Positions 20,301 to 20,674 of a DNA stretch of 20,674 nucleotides are shown piece after piece. The DNA lies in IMG/VR virus record IMGVR_UViG_3300021468_000008, positions 1 through 20,674 of that record; one strand, given 5' to 3'. The position numbers were made by a program, and so were the translations under genes. How positions within the stretch are numbered: the first letter of the stretch is position 1; each line of letters opens with the position of its first letter. The notes under the pieces were generated by a model. The model had not been told where the DNA came from and searched no databases. It was given only the letters and a program-made list of their open reading frames with translations. The stretch is from a virus.

Positions 20301-20674
20301 TTATCGAAAAGACCAAGGACTTGCCGAATGAGGTCCAGGTCCATCTGCGGGATGAGCTAGAACGGGCAAAGGTTCTCTATAAGGAAGCTGGCGAAGCTGA
20401 GGCCAGGGCACGTGCGCGCGTCAATGAGTTTGCTACTCGCTTGACCGAGGCTATGGCCCGCGTTGAAGACGAGGCGACAAGTAAGGTACTACGCGAGGCG
20501 CTTGCTTACATCCTTCAATTCGACCGCGATTATACCTGGATGGTCACAAATACCCGCTTCCATGAGTGGCTGATTGAGGATTATCTATTCGCTGGGAAGC
20601 GGAAATTTGCGGCGGCCAGCCCGCACAACTATATCTATTGGTACGAAATCAAGCGGGAACTCTACGAGGCGATG
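14390..20674 (+). CDS. Giant multi-domain phage protein (polyvalent / internal virion type), 3' end beyond window
   Basis: Open without a stop to the last base: at least 2095 codons. ATG 14390 follows GAGGAG. Visible regions: a Pro-rich start (1-75), a charged helix (about 180-260), a long helical part, hydrophobic stretches at about 630-677 and 860-907 (WASLVLTARPGFTIINYL), a Glu-rich linker (about 1233-1290), an alpha/beta part with GLYHVTT at 1314-1320, and an acidic Pro/Glu linker (about 1925-1970) before another helical part. Giant proteins of this kind are known as polyvalent proteins or internal virion proteins that enter the host with phage DNA. The exact role here is inference. It is far longer than any other gene in the window. 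Confidence 0.85.
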   Translation, partial: MAKRQYEGVNPELRVEDVLKTIKRVPPPAVPPSTEPATAPSTAPFWKTDEFRGAVRDLQPTPPSPNVPHAFLYYDPDKRQLTNDKTDYRVYYNPWDRSLTLEQTKIPAVNATLRVIDPQFDISRLDEQIEPRTTVTPLEVEQVFPEARMLGEPIPGLPGTYRLSEDAERAIRAAYGIDEEAVKRKAIASVELEDVRERLAAIDNQILSASYPSPLGPPPDVSDLARQRAELKKREHSLMQIIEDTEEGERLADEALGQLSEITGLKPRDVMYVPGPDGSPIAVTGEDDAAAWRWWDRLFIRPLRRYTEEAAQNPLWRTLGTGFRLLRRLPGHIWGFANNLFQAIPAGWRAASATEWWKTRNPPEELRVRYPLYWGTEVRARIDEEALQEQRDEVNFFAALSAFGSGWAEALKARTHEEMVYFFEDSWLGFQRAADDLLNGRFPEPLEKPRFPATELAHILSPEATPEEVREWIETVDDDDLIEMLGVSNPHVWRTKFYTNTVRWYEADEGIKTELARVAAAQEKYRTDFETDEVWLYTVAKEAVERVKQYYREKWDISRNDWRYYDFTVTYTESWGPEDPEVLKNQITTALAYATLQKGDLLSPREIELIAKRFTDPGTEFWGEFLFDLSNIIPGVVMDKAVLGPLKFVGGNLFKGVGKLIEAVAPDFAAWAVRTFRTSAIISHSYKLRAKATETLANIASVVRSPEDMRMVLNKLVRGQLTPDEMSAYRLTARQVRHIMDPTNGVVIEAALDDPEDLVSLFDQAIARVYNQVFRRHLGDGKATEEAARLAEEYISNAKHIVPELTLQLQTSYLKAREVLPGTRLMPDTLIGRLAEALKLGSPPAKIEIGPYALPKRIAENAIRGIVWLTGTVRNVWASLVLTARPGFTIINYLDTAFRSLVHGANMLDELRYLRELVPYWPEEIPGGFMRALTEDLGEDIAHLILSGEIEANFWTVFRRVAGERWWLHPLRGLRGVNTAFETVFRMRTYVPLFVKDWNVVQRLIREVMIAEKLLDDPIVKAIFESLSATDIGDTATINEVLRTLVRQDLADASYTRSLFFRTGWYDEVYKRLGSHTDAKVYLRRVTSALIEEVQKEGRLTQEGVQRAFKSIMDEIDAAEKEAMAVADATRGVDEGINLNPDLDAPFDKEIKEVDPEVAGVQRSAKLKDGYLMYPEADGIRNDEHLLNAINKYAETNYKSLDEVPVKVAENALSVRRERKGITYVPPTKAQQEAVEALEREVAEREAKLVEERLKAVTAPEPSEAEATEARLRGAPTPEIPEPRVVDEVPVGYHSDPTKLMDPDVVDPDYEYEGLYHVTTARDKVYNEGLKSRAETGRLGLGPGGSMTDDGTRVSLTYNYAHAEELAHGLRLASRAAHNEATVDEMVNWVINRLEVAGAVDTPPDGIQHALNNTLPTPREDVGNWTWDEVDEVIEELEQILDGKGKYELLQDLDEVVSDEIVEISAITGLEAPYLPVGLTAPYEAMVEVDPNQIEVLSIAVRDGAEVEHVPVEFEFRVKPEDLVVVQRAEERFVSPVSIEYKAMKEAGADVLPPFVGGPLHHSQYKWEITTGENAGRTGKLIDRRITPDGKVQYLVDISESADVIPFLDEDMEGLRVWIDAADIRGKLPEQTRASASRLSHIINAVLEEGEQISDFDEIFRRFLKLSDEERRRLDPRLAEEFAGVADEVTQEMDFYHYWRRKYLTGYDASDLDESFVLKQRAGSNYPDWYRRLTEERWKDLRRAQAHAVAKKAFEILGAGERPKYAYLVKIRSKVGDELWEVVTSETDIKSLDELEALVKQLKGEGSSVVEAVHSRRAKTRGGIYLEKPRNMARALNNMAYKDGLDIVIERATVEHLVIDDWAEGAGDIGYTAPPRPYIAYLTGADLEEVREYAERFFTQQEAEEFLEKLMPTPKEPPSPAAVEFAEDVEEAVEEGRDIPAVPEPTEEELGEIEHKEPVPEPKLEEYEAVFIEKTKDLPNEVQVHLRDELERAKVLYKEAGEAEARARARVNEFATRLTEAMARVEDEATSKVLREALAYILQFDRDYTWMVTNTRFHEWLIEDYLFAGKRKFAAASPHNYIYWYEIKRELYEAM
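18299..19010 (+). other. Possible ADP-ribosyltransferase-like segment within the giant protein
   Basis: Residues about 1304-1540. GLYHVTT (1314-1320) followed by a short helix and NEGLKSR, then GLGPGG and VSLTYNYAHAEEL (1354-1366), and later a strand-rich end (QIEVLSIAVRDG, VEFEFRVKPEDLV), resembles the order seen in ADP-ribosyltransferase-like and RNA 2'-phosphotransferase-like folds, where an early His binds NAD. There is no full match to catalytic H-Y-E or R-S-E triads that I can name with certainty. Confidence 0.3.

Noticed and set aside
1-20674. Stop-codon reassignment
   Set aside because: TAA, TAG and TGA all end well-defined genes that are immediately followed by ribosome sites, so the standard code is in use.
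1-20674. CRISPR array or insertion sequence
   Set aside because: No regularly spaced 25-40 base repeats and no transposase or terminal inverted repeats were seen.

Overview
The window is a segment of a tailed double-stranded DNA phage or prophage (Caudoviricetes-type). The evidence is a large terminase followed directly by a portal protein, a holin-like gene, two orphan DNA methyltransferases, and many tiny tightly packed genes that are all on the + strand. Genes overlap by ATGA/TAATG junctions or sit a few bases apart behind strong Shine-Dalgarno sequences. Stops of all three kinds (TAA, TAG, TGA) are used, so the standard bacterial code applies. The host cannot be named from the sequence. 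Initiation signals and the two promoters are ordinary bacterial sigma70 / AGGAGG type.

Left part (1-4812): a 5' non-coding block with a symmetric four-copy AGTGTTGC array leads into a run of small genes. These are a membrane-anchored unknown, a beta-order DNA methyltransferase (678), a small conserved unknown, a 39-aa membrane peptide (1479), a zinc-ribbon protein and a second DNA methyltransferase (2113). A near-consensus extended -10 promoter (2870-2898) then drives a second block: two unknowns, a HEIIE-motif protein, a HAD-fold deoxynucleotidase-like protein and a holin-like membrane protein.

Middle (4813-8434): a 242-base non-coding island holds a 94-nt tRNA/tmRNA-like fold, short direct repeats and a nested hairpin. 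It could be an attachment site or a small structured RNA. After it come a 58-aa unknown, a DUF1599/Nmad1-like protein, zinc-finger and small unknown proteins, a SAM-dependent methyltransferase, a GT2-like glycosyltransferase and a double zinc-finger protein. Two methyltransferases, the Nmad1-like protein, the nucleotidase, the third methyltransferase and the glycosyltransferase together look like a DNA or nucleotide modification set (inference).

Right part (8435-20674): a second extended -10 promoter, with a perfect 7-bp inverted repeat overlapping its -10 box, starts the packaging/virion operon. Its genes are an HExxH metallopeptidase-like protein, terminase large subunit, portal, a 69-aa protein, a Gly/Pro-rich 376-aa protein, a DUF4177-like protein, and one enormous open frame (at least 2095 codons) that runs off the window. 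The giant protein looks like a multi-domain polyvalent or internal virion protein, with a possible ADP-ribosyltransferase-like segment in the middle. No capsid, tail, integrase or endolysin gene is recognisable here.

The most unusual features are the tRNA/tmRNA-like element, three genes that each carry a perfect in-frame internal SD+ATG at a domain boundary, the operator-bearing promoter, the metallopeptidase next to terminase, and the giant protein.
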